DNA of 64,000 nt. Source: Bacteroidaceae bacterium (GTDB lineage: Bacteria; Bacteroidota; Bacteroidia; Bacteroidales; Bacteroidaceae). The DNA is taken from assembly GCA_024398755.1 (NCBI GenBank), contig JAKSIQ010000005.1, positions 1 through 64,000 of the forward strand, written 5' to 3'. Each line of letters begins with the position of its first letter. Position 1 is the first letter of the stretch. Below the pieces are notes generated by a model. That model made no database searches and was not told where the DNA came from. It worked only from the letters and a program-made list of their open reading frames with translations. The translations under genes were made by a program, and so were the position numbers. Of the stretch, positions 41,943 to 52,772 are shown one piece after another.

Positions 41943-42797
41943 GTGAACTTTCTTATCAGAACCATTACAGCTATCTTATATGCAGCCCTGATGCTTTTCT
42001 GCATCCAGAAAGGCGGGGTATGCTATTTCGGTCTGTTTCTGCTGGTGACCATTCTGGCAGCAAATGAATTCGCCACATTGGCAAACAGGCATAAAGGCTG
42101 CAGAATAAGCCGTTTGCTATCCATACTTCCGGCTGCCCTATTCTATCTGGCAACAGCATCTTTCACACTTGGTTCAAGTCTGTATACAGCACTGTCATTT
42201 GCTGCATTCTTATGCTCAATAATCATAGTGACGGTAAACGAACTTTATGCGAAAAAGGACAGTCCAGTTACAGAAATGGCATACACACTGTTACCGGTTC
42301 TTTACATTGCACTTCCAATGTCCCTAATGATACTTCTGGGCTACGCGCTCCATCATACAGGGTTACAGACCGAATATTCTCCGGCGCTTCCTCTTATGCT
42401 TTTCCTTTGCATTTGGGCGAATGATGCCGGTGCATACTGCACAGGCTGTACCATTGGCAGACACAAGTTGTTTGAACGGGTGTCACCAAAGAAGACATGG
42501 GAGGGTTCCATTGGAGGAGCCGTATTCACCATTGCGGTTGCCGGGCTGGTATCGCACTATGTTCCGTCACTATATTCCATATTCCCATTGCCGGTATGGC
42601 TTGGCATGGGACTGACAATTGTTGTTTTCGGAACATGGGGTGACCTTGTGGAATCTCTCATGAAACGTGAAATGGGTATCAAGGATTCAGGCAGGATTCT
42701 ACCCGGCCACGGAGGTATTCTGGACCGGTTTGACAGTTCGCTGCTTGCAATTCCTGCCGTTACAATATATTTTGCTCTGGTTATGACGTTTTGTTAA
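41943..42797 (+). CDS. cdsA: Phosphatidate cytidylyltransferase
   Basis: Makes CDP-diacylglycerol from phosphatidic acid and CTP in the inner membrane (284 aa). About eight hydrophobic segments are present. The signature GDLVESLMKREMGIKDSG with the downstream HGGILDRFDS lies at about residues 234-262. It starts with GTG, 15 bases after ftsH. Confidence 0.95.
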   Translation: MNFLIRTITAILYAALMLFCIQKGGVCYFGLFLLVTILAANEFATLANRHKGCRISRLLSILPAALFYLATASFTLGSSLYTALSFAAFLCSIIIVTVNELYAKKDSPVTEMAYTLLPVLYIALPMSLMILLGYALHHTGLQTEYSPALPLMLFLCIWANDAGAYCTGCTIGRHKLFERVSPKKTWEGSIGGAVFTIAVAGLVSHYVPSLYSIFPLPVWLGMGLTIVVFGTWGDLVESLMKREMGIKDSGRILPGHGGILDRFDSSLLAIPAVTIYFALVMTFC

Positions 42798-42821
42798 CAT
42801 TTTGGCAAAAAACAATTATCT

Positions 42822-43592
42822 ATGGGAAAGATTATAGCATTGGCCAACCAGAAAGGAGGAGTTGGCAAAACCACAACGACAATAAATCTTGCCGCATCGC
42901 TGGCAATTTGCGACAAGAAAGTTCTGGTCGTTGATGCAGACCCTCAGGCAAACGCATCATCAGGCCTTGGAGTTGACATCGCCCGACTTGAGTCCACAGT
43001 ATACGAATGTCTTATTAACGGTATCGATCCTCATACAGCCATTTTTGACAGTTGCGTTCCCGGACTTCAGGTCCTGCCGTCACACATTGACCTTGTAGGT
43101 GCCGAGCTTGAACTCATGAATATGGAAAGCCGCGAAACTGTCATGAAGAAAATGCTGGCAAAAGTAAAGGACGAATTTGACTATATTCTGATTGACTGTT
43201 CCCCCTCTCTGGGACTGATAACCGTCAATTCTCTGACTGCCGCCGACTCTCTGATCATTCCAGTCCAATGCGAGTATTTTGCTCTTGAAGGCATCAGCAA
43301 ACTTTTGAATACCATCAGGATAATAAAGACAAAACTCAATCCGGCCCTTGACGTTGAAGGATTCCTTCTGACCATGTTCGATTCGCGTCTCAGGCTGAGC
43401 AATCAGATACACGAGGAAGTCAAGAAGCATTTCCAGGAACTGGTGTTCGACTCAATAATCTCAAGAAACGTAAAATTGGGTGAAGCCCCCAGTCATGGCC
43501 TGCCAGTCATCATGTACGATGCTGACTCGGCCGGTGCAAAGAATTACATGGCGCTGGCAGCTGAAATTCTCAAGAAAAACGAAAACAAATGA
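42822..43592 (+). CDS. parA: Chromosome partitioning ATPase ParA (Soj)
   Basis: Deviant Walker-type ATPase that moves ParB-bound origins (256 aa). The deviant Walker A is NQKGGVGKTTTTINL (about residues 9-23), with Walker A' VDADPQANASSG and Walker B DYILIDCSPSLGL. No N-terminal DNA-binding extension is present, so it is the chromosomal short type. It overlaps parB by 4 nt. Confidence 0.97.
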   Translation: MGKIIALANQKGGVGKTTTTINLAASLAICDKKVLVVDADPQANASSGLGVDIARLESTVYECLINGIDPHTAIFDSCVPGLQVLPSHIDLVGAELELMNMESRETVMKKMLAKVKDEFDYILIDCSPSLGLITVNSLTAADSLIIPVQCEYFALEGISKLLNTIRIIKTKLNPALDVEGFLLTMFDSRLRLSNQIHEEVKKHFQELVFDSIISRNVKLGEAPSHGLPVIMYDADSAGAKNYMALAAEILKKNENK

Positions 43593-44455
43593 CAACCCAA
43601 AAGAAAATGGCATTGGGGCGCGGCCTTGACGCGCTCATAGCTACAGACCTTGTCCGTACGCAGGGATCGTCATCAATCTGCGAAGTTCCGGTTGACCAGA
43701 TTCATGCAAACCCGGACCAGCCACGCCGTGAATTCGATAAGGAAAGTCTCGAAGAACTGGCCGAATCCATTAAGGAAATCGGCATCATCCAGCCTATCAC
43801 GCTGCGTATGTTGTCCGCAGACAATTACCAGATTATTGCAGGCGAACGTCGCTACCGTGCTTCAGTTATGGCCGGGCTCAAACAGGTTCCCGCCTATATC
43901 CGAACAGCCAATGACGAGAATGTCATGGCAATGGCACTGATTGAAAACATACAGCGTGAAGATTTGAATTCCATGGAAGTCGCATTGGCTTGTCAGAACC
44001 TGATTGAAGTCTACAATATGACCCAGGAACAGCTGAGCGCACGGATAGGAAAGAATCGCGCCACAGTAGCCAACTATATAAGACTTCTCAAACTGCCGGC
44101 AGAAATACAGGTCTCCCTGAAGGAGCATCACATTGAAATGGGACATGCACGTGCCCTGCTCTCAATTGACGACCCTGTAAAACAGCTTGCATTGTTTCAT
44201 GAACTGATACTGCACGGTTATTCTGTACGCGAAGTGGAAAAGAAAGCGCGTCTGTTGACAGAAGAAAACGTATCCACCCGGAAAGACAAATCAAGTTCTA
44301 TTGATCTTGCGCCATTGGGCAGACAGCTGTCATCAAAACTCGGAACAGCAGTCCGCATGAAATGTGATGAAAAAGGGAAAGGCAGCATCAGCATCTCCTT
44401 CAAGAATAAAAAAGAGCTGACCCGCATCATGCAGTTGTTTGACCGTATTGACTGA
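43589..44455 (+). CDS. parB: Chromosome partitioning protein ParB
   Basis: CTP-dependent DNA clamp that loads at parS (288 aa). The N-terminal CTPase region holds the GERRYRASVMAGLKQVPAYI motif (about 89-108) and ENIQREDLN. A helix-turn-helix (TQEQLSARIGKNRATVANYIR) follows near residues 145-165, then a C-terminal dimerisation segment. No parS site was found in this window. It shares one base with the next gene. Confidence 0.96.
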   Translation: MTTQKKMALGRGLDALIATDLVRTQGSSSICEVPVDQIHANPDQPRREFDKESLEELAESIKEIGIIQPITLRMLSADNYQIIAGERRYRASVMAGLKQVPAYIRTANDENVMAMALIENIQREDLNSMEVALACQNLIEVYNMTQEQLSARIGKNRATVANYIRLLKLPAEIQVSLKEHHIEMGHARALLSIDDPVKQLALFHELILHGYSVREVEKKARLLTEENVSTRKDKSSSIDLAPLGRQLSSKLGTAVRMKCDEKGKGSISISFKNKKELTRIMQLFDRID

Positions 44456-45279
44456 TGATGCGACTTTTTAGAATTATTATTCCGACCGCCCTGCTGTTAC
44501 TATGCGCCACAATATCAGTAACAGCCAAGGACAATGCAATCGGTTCAGGCAACGGAGACACTGAGGACAGCATCAGGACTGCGCTGGTAGACAGTCTGTT
44601 CCATTCCATAGGAGACAGCCTGACCTGGCAGCAGGAACTTGAATACGCCCGTTCCCTTGATTTTGATATCCCCGAGCAGGAAACCGAGATGGCCATTCAG
44701 GACAATCAGACTGAAACACATGGCAAAAGGCTGACTTGGAAGGAAAAGGACAGTATTGCAGTAGCAAAAATTGAAAGTGAAGCATCCGAATGGGAACCAA
44801 ATCCAAGAGCAGCCACGTTTTTGGCATTGGTCATTCCTGGAGGAGGCCAGATTTACAACCGCAAGTACTGGAAACTGCCAATTGTCTATGGAGGTTTTGT
44901 TGGTTGTATCTATGCGCTCACATGGAACCAGTCCACGTATTCAGATTATATGAACGCATATGTGGACATAATGGACAATGATCCGAACACAAAAAGCTAC
45001 GAGGATTTCCTGCCTCCGCATTATGAGATAGACACCAGTATGGAAAGCTGGTTGAAAGATGTGTTCCGAAACAGAAAGAACAAATACCGCCGTTACCGCG
45101 ACCTCAGCATATTTGCCTTTGCCGGCATGTACGTGATATCGGCAATCGATGCTTATGTAGATGCGGAACTGTCGCATTTTGACATATCACCGAATCTGAG
45201 TCTGAATCTGCATCCGCAGATTATGATTGACCGGTACGGACAGGCCAATACCGGATTCTCTCTTGCTTTGAACTTCTGA
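44455..45279 (+). CDS. DUF5683 membrane-associated protein
   Basis: A 274-residue exported or membrane protein with an N-terminal signal-like segment (about 6-24). A helical periplasmic part precedes a conserved region starting FLALVIPGGGQIYNRKYWKLPIVYGGFVGCIYAL (here split: PGGGQIYNRKYWKLP near 125, then a hydrophobic stretch) and a second hydrophobic helix near 215-235. This is the DUF5683 architecture. It lies between parB and mltD with one-base overlaps on both sides, a conserved context. Function is unknown. Confidence 0.82.
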   Translation: MMRLFRIIIPTALLLLCATISVTAKDNAIGSGNGDTEDSIRTALVDSLFHSIGDSLTWQQELEYARSLDFDIPEQETEMAIQDNQTETHGKRLTWKEKDSIAVAKIESEASEWEPNPRAATFLALVIPGGGQIYNRKYWKLPIVYGGFVGCIYALTWNQSTYSDYMNAYVDIMDNDPNTKSYEDFLPPHYEIDTSMESWLKDVFRNRKNKYRRYRDLSIFAFAGMYVISAIDAYVDAELSHFDISPNLSLNLHPQIMIDRYGQANTGFSLALNF

Positions 45280-46523
45280 TGAAAATAAGATTCACAACAC
45301 CTTTATTGATAGCAATCTTCGGATTTGCAGGCATTTCAGCTCAAGATACTCTCCAATTTGCCTCTTGTGACAGCCTTGACATGCCAGAAAGTTCTCTTTA
45401 CAATGTAGACAGTCTCATTGCCATGTGGAACGGTTCGCATCTGCTGGAATTTGACAGCGAATGCGTGAGTGTCACAGAAACAGCAAATGTAAGCGACACC
45501 ATACTGGCCAAACGTCTCAGCACTCTCCCCACCATAGTGGAAATGCCAATGAACAATGTAGTACGCAATTCCATTCAGGCCTACACCGGGAAAAACAGCC
45601 GTATCATATCGTACGCTTTGGGCATGCTCCCTATATATGAAGAAACATTTGTCAATGCTCTTATAAAATACGGTGTTCCCGTTGAACTCAAATATCTGCC
45701 GATTGTAGAATCGGCTCTCAAGCCGAAAGCCTACTCCCGCGCCGGAGCAGCAGGCATGTGGCAGTTCATATACAGCACCGGACGCAAATACGGTCTTCAA
45801 GTCAACAGCCTTGTTGATGACCGGTATGATATTGTCCGTGAGACGGAAGCGGCAGCCCACCACCTGCGGGACCTGTACGATATGTTCGGCGACTGGTCGC
45901 TTGCCATATCAGCATACAACTGCGGTCCGGGCAATGTCTCCAAAGCCATAGCACGCTCTGGAGGCAAAAGCAGTTTCTGGGAAATTTATCCATATCTGCC
46001 ACGTGAGACACGAGGATATCTGCCGGCATTCATTGCCGTCAATTATGCCATGGAATTTTACCGTGAACATGGCATTTGTCCGACTGTTGTATCAGTAAAT
46101 CAGTTAACTGACACGCTTGTAATAACTCAGAATCTGCATTTCAACCAGATAATACATTTCTGTGGCATTGACAGGAGCGAGCTCTCAGCTCTCAATCCCC
46201 AATATCTGAGCGACATTATTCCAGGATCGCACCGCGAATGCGTCCTGACTCTCCCGTTGCAATACATACGGCCACTGGTAGAAGCCGGAGATTCGCTCTA
46301 CAGTTATGACAGGGAAAAGCTGTTTACCAAAGCACAGTTGGGTCACATTGATGATGATATGAACAATCGCATCACCTATGTTACACACAAGATAAAAAGC
46401 GGAGAGACTCTTGCCTCTATAGCACGTAAATACCACACATCGGTTGCGAACATCAAGAAATGGAACAATCTGAAAAGCGATATTATACGTGCCGGCAAGA
46501 CTTTGAGAATATACAACAGGTAA
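45279..46523 (+). CDS. Membrane-bound lytic transglycosylase of the MltD type
   Basis: A peptidoglycan-cleaving enzyme of 414 aa with a signal peptide (to about residue 20). The family 1 SLT domain is at about 115-265, with the catalytic Glu near residue 144 in PIVESALKPKAYSRAGAAGMWQF (the E and the AAGMWQF loop). One LysM domain at the C-terminus (about 366-412; HKIKSGETLASIARKYH) binds peptidoglycan. E. coli MltD carries two or more LysM units, so this one is shorter. It is expressed with parA-parB-DUF5683. Confidence 0.92.
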   Translation: MKIRFTTPLLIAIFGFAGISAQDTLQFASCDSLDMPESSLYNVDSLIAMWNGSHLLEFDSECVSVTETANVSDTILAKRLSTLPTIVEMPMNNVVRNSIQAYTGKNSRIISYALGMLPIYEETFVNALIKYGVPVELKYLPIVESALKPKAYSRAGAAGMWQFIYSTGRKYGLQVNSLVDDRYDIVRETEAAAHHLRDLYDMFGDWSLAISAYNCGPGNVSKAIARSGGKSSFWEIYPYLPRETRGYLPAFIAVNYAMEFYREHGICPTVVSVNQLTDTLVITQNLHFNQIIHFCGIDRSELSALNPQYLSDIIPGSHRECVLTLPLQYIRPLVEAGDSLYSYDREKLFTKAQLGHIDDDMNNRITYVTHKIKSGETLASIARKYHTSVANIKKWNNLKSDIIRAGKTLRIYNR

Positions 46524-46535
46524 TTTTTCAGGTAT

Positions 46536-48776
46536 ATGAGCGAGGAGAGACTTTTTTCTGCCGACGAGGAAAGACTCATTGACGAGGCCTTCCAACATCT
46601 GCTTGACAGTTACATCCAGTCGGTCCACCGTAAGAAAACCGACATCATTACCAAGGCATTCAACTTTGCCCGCAAAGCACATAACGGTATAAGACGCCAT
46701 TCCGGTGAGCCATACATCATGCATCCGCTGGCAGTTGCGCAGATAGTATGCAGTGAGATGGGATTGGGCTCCACCTCCATATGCTCGGCACTTCTTCATG
46801 ATGTTGTCGAAGACACTGATTACACCATTGAAGACATCAAGAATGTATTCGGCCCCAAGATTGCCCAGATTGTTGACGGACTGACCAAGATAGCCGGTGG
46901 AATTTTCGGAGAGAAAGCATCGGCACAGGCAGAAAATTTCAAGAAGCTTCTGCTGACCATGAATGATGACATCCGGGTAATTCTGATAAAGATTGCCGAC
47001 CGTCTTCACAACATGCGCACCCTTGACAGCATGCAGCCACGAAAGCAATATAAGATTGCTGGCGAGACACTGTATCTGTACGCTCCACTGGCTTACCGTC
47101 TGGGATTGAACAAAATAAAGAGTGAGCTTGAAGATCTGAGCTTCAAGTATGAGCACCCGGTTGAATTCAAGGATATTCAGGACAAACTGTCATTCTCTCA
47201 GAGTGAGAGAAACGAAATGTACAGGAAATTCACAAGTCCGATAATAGAGAAACTTGATTCGATGGGAATCAAATACAGTATAAAAGGTCGTTTGAAATCA
47301 CCTTATTCCATCTGGAAGAAGATGAACCGCAATTCGCTGACCTTTGAAGAGATATTTGATATTCTAGCCGTCAGGATTGTTTTTGATCCGCCAGAACCAT
47401 CGAAGGAAAAGAGCGAGTGCTTTGACATTTACCTGGCTCTGACTGGAATATACAAATCGCATCCTGACCGTCTGCGCGACTGGATTACCAGGCCTAAAGC
47501 TAACGGATATCAGGCGCTTCACAGCACATTCATGAGCAATGAGGGCCGATGGGTTGAAGTCCAGATACGTTCACGCCGCATGGACGAGATTGCAGAGCAA
47601 GGCATTGCCGCACATTGGAAATACAAGGACACAGGGCACGATTATCAGGAAGATGAAACGGAACTTGGGCACTGGCTTGAAACCATCAAAGAAATTCTGG
47701 AAGACCCCCAACCGGACTCAATGGACTTTCTTGATTCAATCAAGTTGAATCTCTACTCCTCGGAAATATTCATCTTTACCCCGAAAGGGGAACTGCGTAC
47801 CATGCCGCAGGGCAGTACGGTTCTTGATTTCGCATTTACAATTCACACATTCATGGGCACCAACTGCATTGGCGCCAAGGTCAACCATAAACTTGAGGCC
47901 ATCAACTATGAACTCAAAAGCGGAGACCAAGTGGAAGTGCTGACTTCCAAAAGTCAGAAAATCAGCCCTGAATGGCTCAATTTTGCGACGACAGCCAAAG
48001 CCAGGGCAAAAATCAAACAATGGCTGCGGAAAAACAACCGCGAAAGCGAGAAATTCGGAGAAGCACTTCTGCATGAATTTGCGAATAACGAAAGAATAGA
48101 ACTTACGCCACAGAATTTGAACCGTCTATGCAAACTTCATGGAATGGAAAACGCAAGTGCCCTGATGGTTGCAATAGGTCAGAAGAAAGTCGTTCTTGGC
48201 GAAGAAGAACGTGACATTCTGAAAGGCGGAGGCAGCAGTTGGTATAAACGCTTCTGGTCTTCATTATACAAGAGCAGTCCATCAGACGGCAAAAAAGCGG
48301 GCCAGCCTGACGCTGACATACCCAATGTCAAGAATAAGCTGATAATAAGCGATATGGAAAGCCATGTCTACAGTTTTGCCACATGTTGCAATCCTGTTCC
48401 AGGCGACCCTGTTCTTGGTTTCATTGAAGAAGGAGGCCACATTACAATTCACAAGTTGAAGTGTGAAACGGCAACGCGTCTCAAGGCGGCCAATGGAAAC
48501 CGCATTCTTCAGGTAGAGTGGAATATTGGAAACAGTATCTTCCCTGCCAGCATTTACATGAAAGGTCTTGACAATATAGGCACACTTGGAAAAGTGACAG
48601 ATGTCATATCCAAAAAGATGAACGTCAATATGACAAGGCTGGTCATTGAATCAAAGGAAGGTGTGTTTGAAGGCACCATCAGCGTTATGGTCCACAGCCT
48701 TATGGACCTTAAAGCCATTCAGGAAGGTTTGAAAAAGATACCTGGAATTACAACCGTAGTCCGCAAGGAGGAGTAG
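46536..48776 (+). CDS. relA: Bifunctional (p)ppGpp synthetase/hydrolase
   Basis: RelA/SpoT homologue of 746 aa, the long Rel type. The HD hydrolase domain is active-looking (LHDVVEDT near residue 86 and DRLHNMRTL near 152). The synthetase domain has RLKSPYSIWKKMNR (near 251) and the EVQIRSRRMDEIAEQG segment. A TGS domain (about 405-465) and a C-terminal ACT domain (about 668-746) follow. It could both make and remove the alarmone. It ends in a 29-nt overlap with the convergent MerR gene. Confidence 0.95.
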   Translation: MSEERLFSADEERLIDEAFQHLLDSYIQSVHRKKTDIITKAFNFARKAHNGIRRHSGEPYIMHPLAVAQIVCSEMGLGSTSICSALLHDVVEDTDYTIEDIKNVFGPKIAQIVDGLTKIAGGIFGEKASAQAENFKKLLLTMNDDIRVILIKIADRLHNMRTLDSMQPRKQYKIAGETLYLYAPLAYRLGLNKIKSELEDLSFKYEHPVEFKDIQDKLSFSQSERNEMYRKFTSPIIEKLDSMGIKYSIKGRLKSPYSIWKKMNRNSLTFEEIFDILAVRIVFDPPEPSKEKSECFDIYLALTGIYKSHPDRLRDWITRPKANGYQALHSTFMSNEGRWVEVQIRSRRMDEIAEQGIAAHWKYKDTGHDYQEDETELGHWLETIKEILEDPQPDSMDFLDSIKLNLYSSEIFIFTPKGELRTMPQGSTVLDFAFTIHTFMGTNCIGAKVNHKLEAINYELKSGDQVEVLTSKSQKISPEWLNFATTAKARAKIKQWLRKNNRESEKFGEALLHEFANNERIELTPQNLNRLCKLHGMENASALMVAIGQKKVVLGEEERDILKGGGSSWYKRFWSSLYKSSPSDGKKAGQPDADIPNVKNKLIISDMESHVYSFATCCNPVPGDPVLGFIEEGGHITIHKLKCETATRLKAANGNRILQVEWNIGNSIFPASIYMKGLDNIGTLGKVTDVISKKMNVNMTRLVIESKEGVFEGTISVMVHSLMDLKAIQEGLKKIPGITTVVRKEE

Positions 48777-49113
48777 CGTCGAGCTCATCAATGATTGCCA
48801 GCAACTGCTCGCGAACGTTTTTCAGGCGTTCCACAACCTCGAAAGTGTCAGTCTGAATGGGAAGTTTGCTGTCCATCTGACTTCTGGCACCTTTGATGGT
48901 CAGATTCTTTTCCTTTACCAGATGATTCACGCCCTTAATCTGCTCAATATCCTGAGCCGTATACTGGCGTACACCACTTGAACTTTTTTTCGGACAGATC
49001 TGTTTGAATTCCTTCTCCCAATAGCGCAAAGTGCTTGCAGGTATGCCAAGCATATCTGACACCTCCTTAATGGAATAGTACTTTTTAAGAACCTTGTTCG
49101 TGTTGAGTGCCAT
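48748..49113 (-). CDS. MerR-family transcriptional regulator
   Basis: A 121-residue regulator. The N-terminal winged helix-turn-helix is YYSIKEVSDMLGIPASTLRYWEKEF (helices about 12-35), followed by the wing region VRQYTAQDIEQI. A short coiled coil ends the protein, with no cysteine or ligand domain, so it is the short type found across Bacteroidota. ATG at 49113 was preferred over a TTG at 49125. It follows the M23 peptidase gene after 8 bases. Target genes unknown. Confidence 0.88.
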   Translation of the reverse strand: MALNTNKVLKKYYSIKEVSDMLGIPASTLRYWEKEFKQICPKKSSSGVRQYTAQDIEQIKGVNHLVKEKNLTIKGARSQMDSKLPIQTDTFEVVERLKNVREQLLAIIDELDATPPCGLRL

Positions 49114-49121
49114 AACTGTTT

Positions 49122-50090
49122 TCAATCAAACACCTTTCCGTGGTTTTCTGCAAGAGATATCATCTCTTCATACTGTTCCGCATCCAGGTCCATGAAATAA
49201 TAATTGATAGGATTCACATTGTTTCCCTGTACAATCACTTCATAGTGAAGGTGAGGGCCTGTACTTTTGCCTGTAGAACCTACACGTCCTATTTCAGCTC
49301 CGCGATATACCTTCTGACCTTTTGTAACCAGTATCTTGCTCAAATGGGCATACCGGGTCACATAACCGAAACCATGATCTATCTCTATCAGGTTTCCGAA
49401 ACCAGACTGCCACTTCGCATATCTCACGGTCCCATTTCCTGTTGCATATACAGGCGTTCCGGTATCACACGCAAAGTCCATTCCCTTATGGAAACGGGTG
49501 ACATGATATATCGGATCGATACGGTATCCGTATCCAGAGGCGGTACGCTTCAAATCCATATTGGACACAGGCTGGATGGCGGGAATACATGCCAGTCGCT
49601 GTTCCTGTTCACGTGACATTTCGACAACCTCATTGAAGGAACGGCTCTGCATATACAGCCTCTGATTGAGCAGATCTATCTTCTGGGCAGTATTCACAAG
49701 CAGTTCCGCATTCGGCATTTCAAGCAGTTCCGCATATCGGCTTGGTGAATTATAGGCAGACTGACGTGCCTGTTCAGGCACCGGATCGGCTTCAAGCAGA
49801 ACCCTGTACAGATTGTCATCTCTCTGTTCAATATCCTGAAGGACCAGTATTGCATCATCCACCTTGTGTGAGAGCACACGGAACTGGGCCTTGAGGTCAG
49901 CATTCTCCTTCAGCAGTTCACCCATCTGAGGAGTATGTGAAAGTACTGCGAAAAGCACATACGAACCGCCCATAATGAGAATGACAGTCAGAATGTTCAG
50001 GACTGTCGCTCTGGCATGCTGGAGAAAAGTAGGATGTACCCTGCGGTAAACCTTGGTTTTCGGATCGTACTGATAGTATACTTTCTTCAT
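49122..50090 (-). CDS. M23-family peptidase (peptidoglycan endopeptidase)
   Basis: A 322-residue membrane-anchored protein. An N-terminal transmembrane helix (about 22-44) is followed by a coiled coil (60-165) and an LytM/M23 domain (about 185-300). The zinc ligands are complete: HKGMDFA (His and Asp) and PHLHYEV (the second His pair). It probably trims peptidoglycan crosslinks in the periplasm. ATG at 50090 gives the family-typical start [13 protein letters not shown]; the longer frame runs into the alaS promoter region. Confidence 0.92.
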   Translation of the reverse strand: MKKVYYQYDPKTKVYRRVHPTFLQHARATVLNILTVILIMGGSYVLFAVLSHTPQMGELLKENADLKAQFRVLSHKVDDAILVLQDIEQRDDNLYRVLLEADPVPEQARQSAYNSPSRYAELLEMPNAELLVNTAQKIDLLNQRLYMQSRSFNEVVEMSREQEQRLACIPAIQPVSNMDLKRTASGYGYRIDPIYHVTRFHKGMDFACDTGTPVYATGNGTVRYAKWQSGFGNLIEIDHGFGYVTRYAHLSKILVTKGQKVYRGAEIGRVGSTGKSTGPHLHYEVIVQGNNVNPINYYFMDLDAEQYEEMISLAENHGKVFD

Positions 50091-50121
50091 CTTACTGATG
50101 GCAAAAGTAGTGAAAAAACAG

Positions 50122-50129
50122 TATCTTTG
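50122..50129 (+). promoter_or_regulatory. -7 box of alaS
   Basis: TATCTTTG lies 24 bases before the alaS ATG at 50154, in the 63-bp divergent region. It excludes the longer upstream frame that begins at 50016. Confidence 0.6.
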
Positions 50130-50153
50130 CAAACCCAAAAATCAAATAGGATT

Positions 50154-52772
50154 ATGATGACAGCTAAAGAGATACGCGAATCGTACAAGAAGTTCTTCGA
50201 AAGCAAGGGACATCTCATTGTTCCGTCTGCTCCGATGGTAGTAAAGGATGACCCGACCCTGATGTTCACGAACGCCGGCATGAACCAGTTCAAAGACATT
50301 ATTCTCGGCAACCGTCCGGCAAAAAGCAAACGCGTTGCTGACTCGCAGAAATGCCTTCGCGTAAGCGGCAAGCACAATGACCTTGAAGAGGTAGGTCACG
50401 ACACATACCATCATACAATGTTTGAGATGCTGGGTAACTGGTCTTTCGGAGACTACTTCAAGAAGGAAGCCATTGACTGGGCCTGGGAATATCTGGTTGA
50501 CGTTCTGAAACTTGACCCGAAGAACCTGTATGCCACAGTATTCGAAGGCTCACCTGAAGAAGGCATCAGCCGTGATGATGAAGCTGCATCATATTGGGAA
50601 AAGCATCTGCCGAAAGACCATATCATCAACGGCAACAAACATGACAACTTTTGGGAAATGGGTGACACCGGCCCATGCGGTCCATGCTCTGAAATCCACG
50701 TTGACTCACGCTCCGAGGAAGAGAAGGCCAAAGTTGCCGGCCGTGAACTTGTAAACAAGGACCATCCGCAGGTCATCGAAATCTGGAACCTTGTGTTCAT
50801 GCAGTACAACCGCAAGGCCGACCACAGTCTTGAGCCTCTGCCCGCAAAGGTCATTGATACCGGCATGGGTTTCGAGCGTCTGGTACGCACCCTGCAGGGC
50901 AAGACTTCGAACTATGACACAGACGTGTTCCAGCCAATCATAAGCACCATCGGCGCCCTGACCGGCAAACAGTACGGCAAGGATGAGCAGACCGACATAG
51001 CAATGCGTGTCGTAGCCGACCATATCCGTACCATAGCTTTCTCAATCACTGACGGACAGCTGCCTTCAAATGCCAAAGCCGGTTACGTGATACGCCGAAT
51101 CCTGCGCCGCGCCGTACGTTATGCATACACGTTCCTCGGTCAGAAGGAAGCCTTCCTATACAAGCTCCTGCCCTGCCTCATCGACAATATGGGCGATGCT
51201 TATCCTGAACTGAACGCACAAAAGACACTCATTGAAAAAGTCATCATAGAAGAAGAGGAATCATTCCTGCGCACCCTTGACACCGGCATAAAGCTGCTCG
51301 ACAAGGTAATGGCCGATGCGAAGGCATCAAAGAGCACCGAAATCAGCGGTGTCAACGCATTCACCCTATATGATACTTACGGATTCCCGCTTGACCTTAC
51401 AGAACTGATTCTGCGCGAGAACGGCATGACCGTCAACCAGGACGAGTTCAACGCCGAGATGGCAAAGCAGAAGGCACGTGCCCGCAATGCCGCTGCCGTT
51501 GAAAACGGCGACTGGGTAGTGTTGAAAGAAGGTGAAACAGAATTCGTAGGTTATGATTTCACCGAATACGAGACTTCCATTCTGCGTTACCGTGAGGTGA
51601 AGCAGAAGAACGGCACAACCTTCCAGATTGTACTTGACAAGACCCCGTTCTATGCCGAAATGGGTGGTCAGGTAGGTGACAAGGGTGTCATCGTAAGCGA
51701 ATTCGAAACAGTTGAAATAATCGACACGAAGAAGGAAAACGGTCTTCCCATACATATTGTAAAGAAGATGCCCGAGCATCCGGAAGCACCGATGATGGCA
51801 TGTGTCGATGTTGACAAGCGCCGTGCCTGCGAGGCCAACCACACTGCGACCCATCTGCTTGACGAGGCTCTGCGTGAGGTTCTGGGTTCACATGTCGAAC
51901 AGAAGGGATCGTATGTAAGTCCTGAAGGACTGCGCTTTGACTTCTCGCATTTCCAGAAGGTTACCGATGAGGAAATCCGTCAGGTTGAGGAAATGGTGAA
52001 TGAGAAGATCCGCGAAGACATTCCGCTTCAGGAACATCGCGACACCCCGATTGAGGAAGCTAAGAAACTTGGTGCCATTGCCCTGTTCGGCGAAAAATAC
52101 GGTGACAAGGTTCGTGTGGTACAGTTCGGCCAGTCAATTGAGTTCTGCGGTGGCGTACATGCCAAATCGACAGGTCGTCTTGGAATGTTCAAGATAACGG
52201 CCGAGAGTTCGACTGCAGCAGGCGTCCGCCGTATTGAAGCCATCACAGGTCAGGCAGTCGAGAACCTGATGTATTCCTATCAGAACAGCATGAACGCTCT
52301 CAAGTCAATGCTCCCGGGAGGTAATCTGGAAACATCGGCACAGAAGATGATTGACGAGAACGCAGCGCTCAAGAAACAGCTTGAAGAACTGCAGAAGGAA
52401 AAGGCCGCACAGCTTAAGGACAGCCTGATAGCTGCAAAGAAGGAAATTGCAGGCATACAGGTCATTGACTGCACCATGGAAGGCTCGGCCAACATGGTCC
52501 GTGACCTGGTATTCCAGCTTCGCGCTCAGATTGAACAGAATCTGGTGGTTGTAATTGGCAGTCAGGATGGCGGCAAACCTATGATTACCGTCAGTGTCAG
52601 TGACGACCTGACCTCCAGATTCAACGCAGGTCAGATGGTACGTGAAGCCGCCAAACTCATCCAGGGCGGTGGCGGCGGCCAGGCCCACTACGCTACTGCC
52701 GGCGGCAAGAACCCCGAAGGTCTTGCTGACGCTGTCCGCTCAATTACCGACATGATATGTTCAAGAGGATAA
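50154..52772 (+). CDS. alaS: Alanyl-tRNA synthetase
   Basis: Class II aminoacyl-tRNA synthetase (872 aa). The N-terminal catalytic domain starts [20 protein letters not shown], with motif 2 in the region [18 protein letters not shown]. The editing domain carries the zinc-binding HTATHLLDE (about 562-570) and [10 protein letters not shown] (about 665-674). A C-terminal oligomerisation domain ends near [15 protein letters not shown]. Length matches the family. The stop overlaps the start of the next gene by 16 nt. Confidence 0.97.
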   Translation: MMTAKEIRESYKKFFESKGHLIVPSAPMVVKDDPTLMFTNAGMNQFKDIILGNRPAKSKRVADSQKCLRVSGKHNDLEEVGHDTYHHTMFEMLGNWSFGDYFKKEAIDWAWEYLVDVLKLDPKNLYATVFEGSPEEGISRDDEAASYWEKHLPKDHIINGNKHDNFWEMGDTGPCGPCSEIHVDSRSEEEKAKVAGRELVNKDHPQVIEIWNLVFMQYNRKADHSLEPLPAKVIDTGMGFERLVRTLQGKTSNYDTDVFQPIISTIGALTGKQYGKDEQTDIAMRVVADHIRTIAFSITDGQLPSNAKAGYVIRRILRRAVRYAYTFLGQKEAFLYKLLPCLIDNMGDAYPELNAQKTLIEKVIIEEEESFLRTLDTGIKLLDKVMADAKASKSTEISGVNAFTLYDTYGFPLDLTELILRENGMTVNQDEFNAEMAKQKARARNAAAVENGDWVVLKEGETEFVGYDFTEYETSILRYREVKQKNGTTFQIVLDKTPFYAEMGGQVGDKGVIVSEFETVEIIDTKKENGLPIHIVKKMPEHPEAPMMACVDVDKRRACEANHTATHLLDEALREVLGSHVEQKGSYVSPEGLRFDFSHFQKVTDEEIRQVEEMVNEKIREDIPLQEHRDTPIEEAKKLGAIALFGEKYGDKVRVVQFGQSIEFCGGVHAKSTGRLGMFKITAESSTAAGVRRIEAITGQAVENLMYSYQNSMNALKSMLPGGNLETSAQKMIDENAALKKQLEELQKEKAAQLKDSLIAAKKEIAGIQVIDCTMEGSANMVRDLVFQLRAQIEQNLVVVIGSQDGGKPMITVSVSDDLTSRFNAGQMVREAAKLIQGGGGGQAHYATAGGKNPEGLADAVRSITDMICSRG

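Noticed and set aside
37500..49620. CACGTG-containing palindromes considered as parS sites (for example near 37507, 46004 and 49604)
   Set aside because: None has the full TGTTTCACGTGAAACA context; the flanks do not match and most lie inside genes. No parS is claimed although parA and parB are present.
50016..50153. N-terminal extension of alaS
   Set aside because: It overlaps the divergent M23 peptidase gene and the promoter; the family start [11 protein letters not shown] is at 50154.
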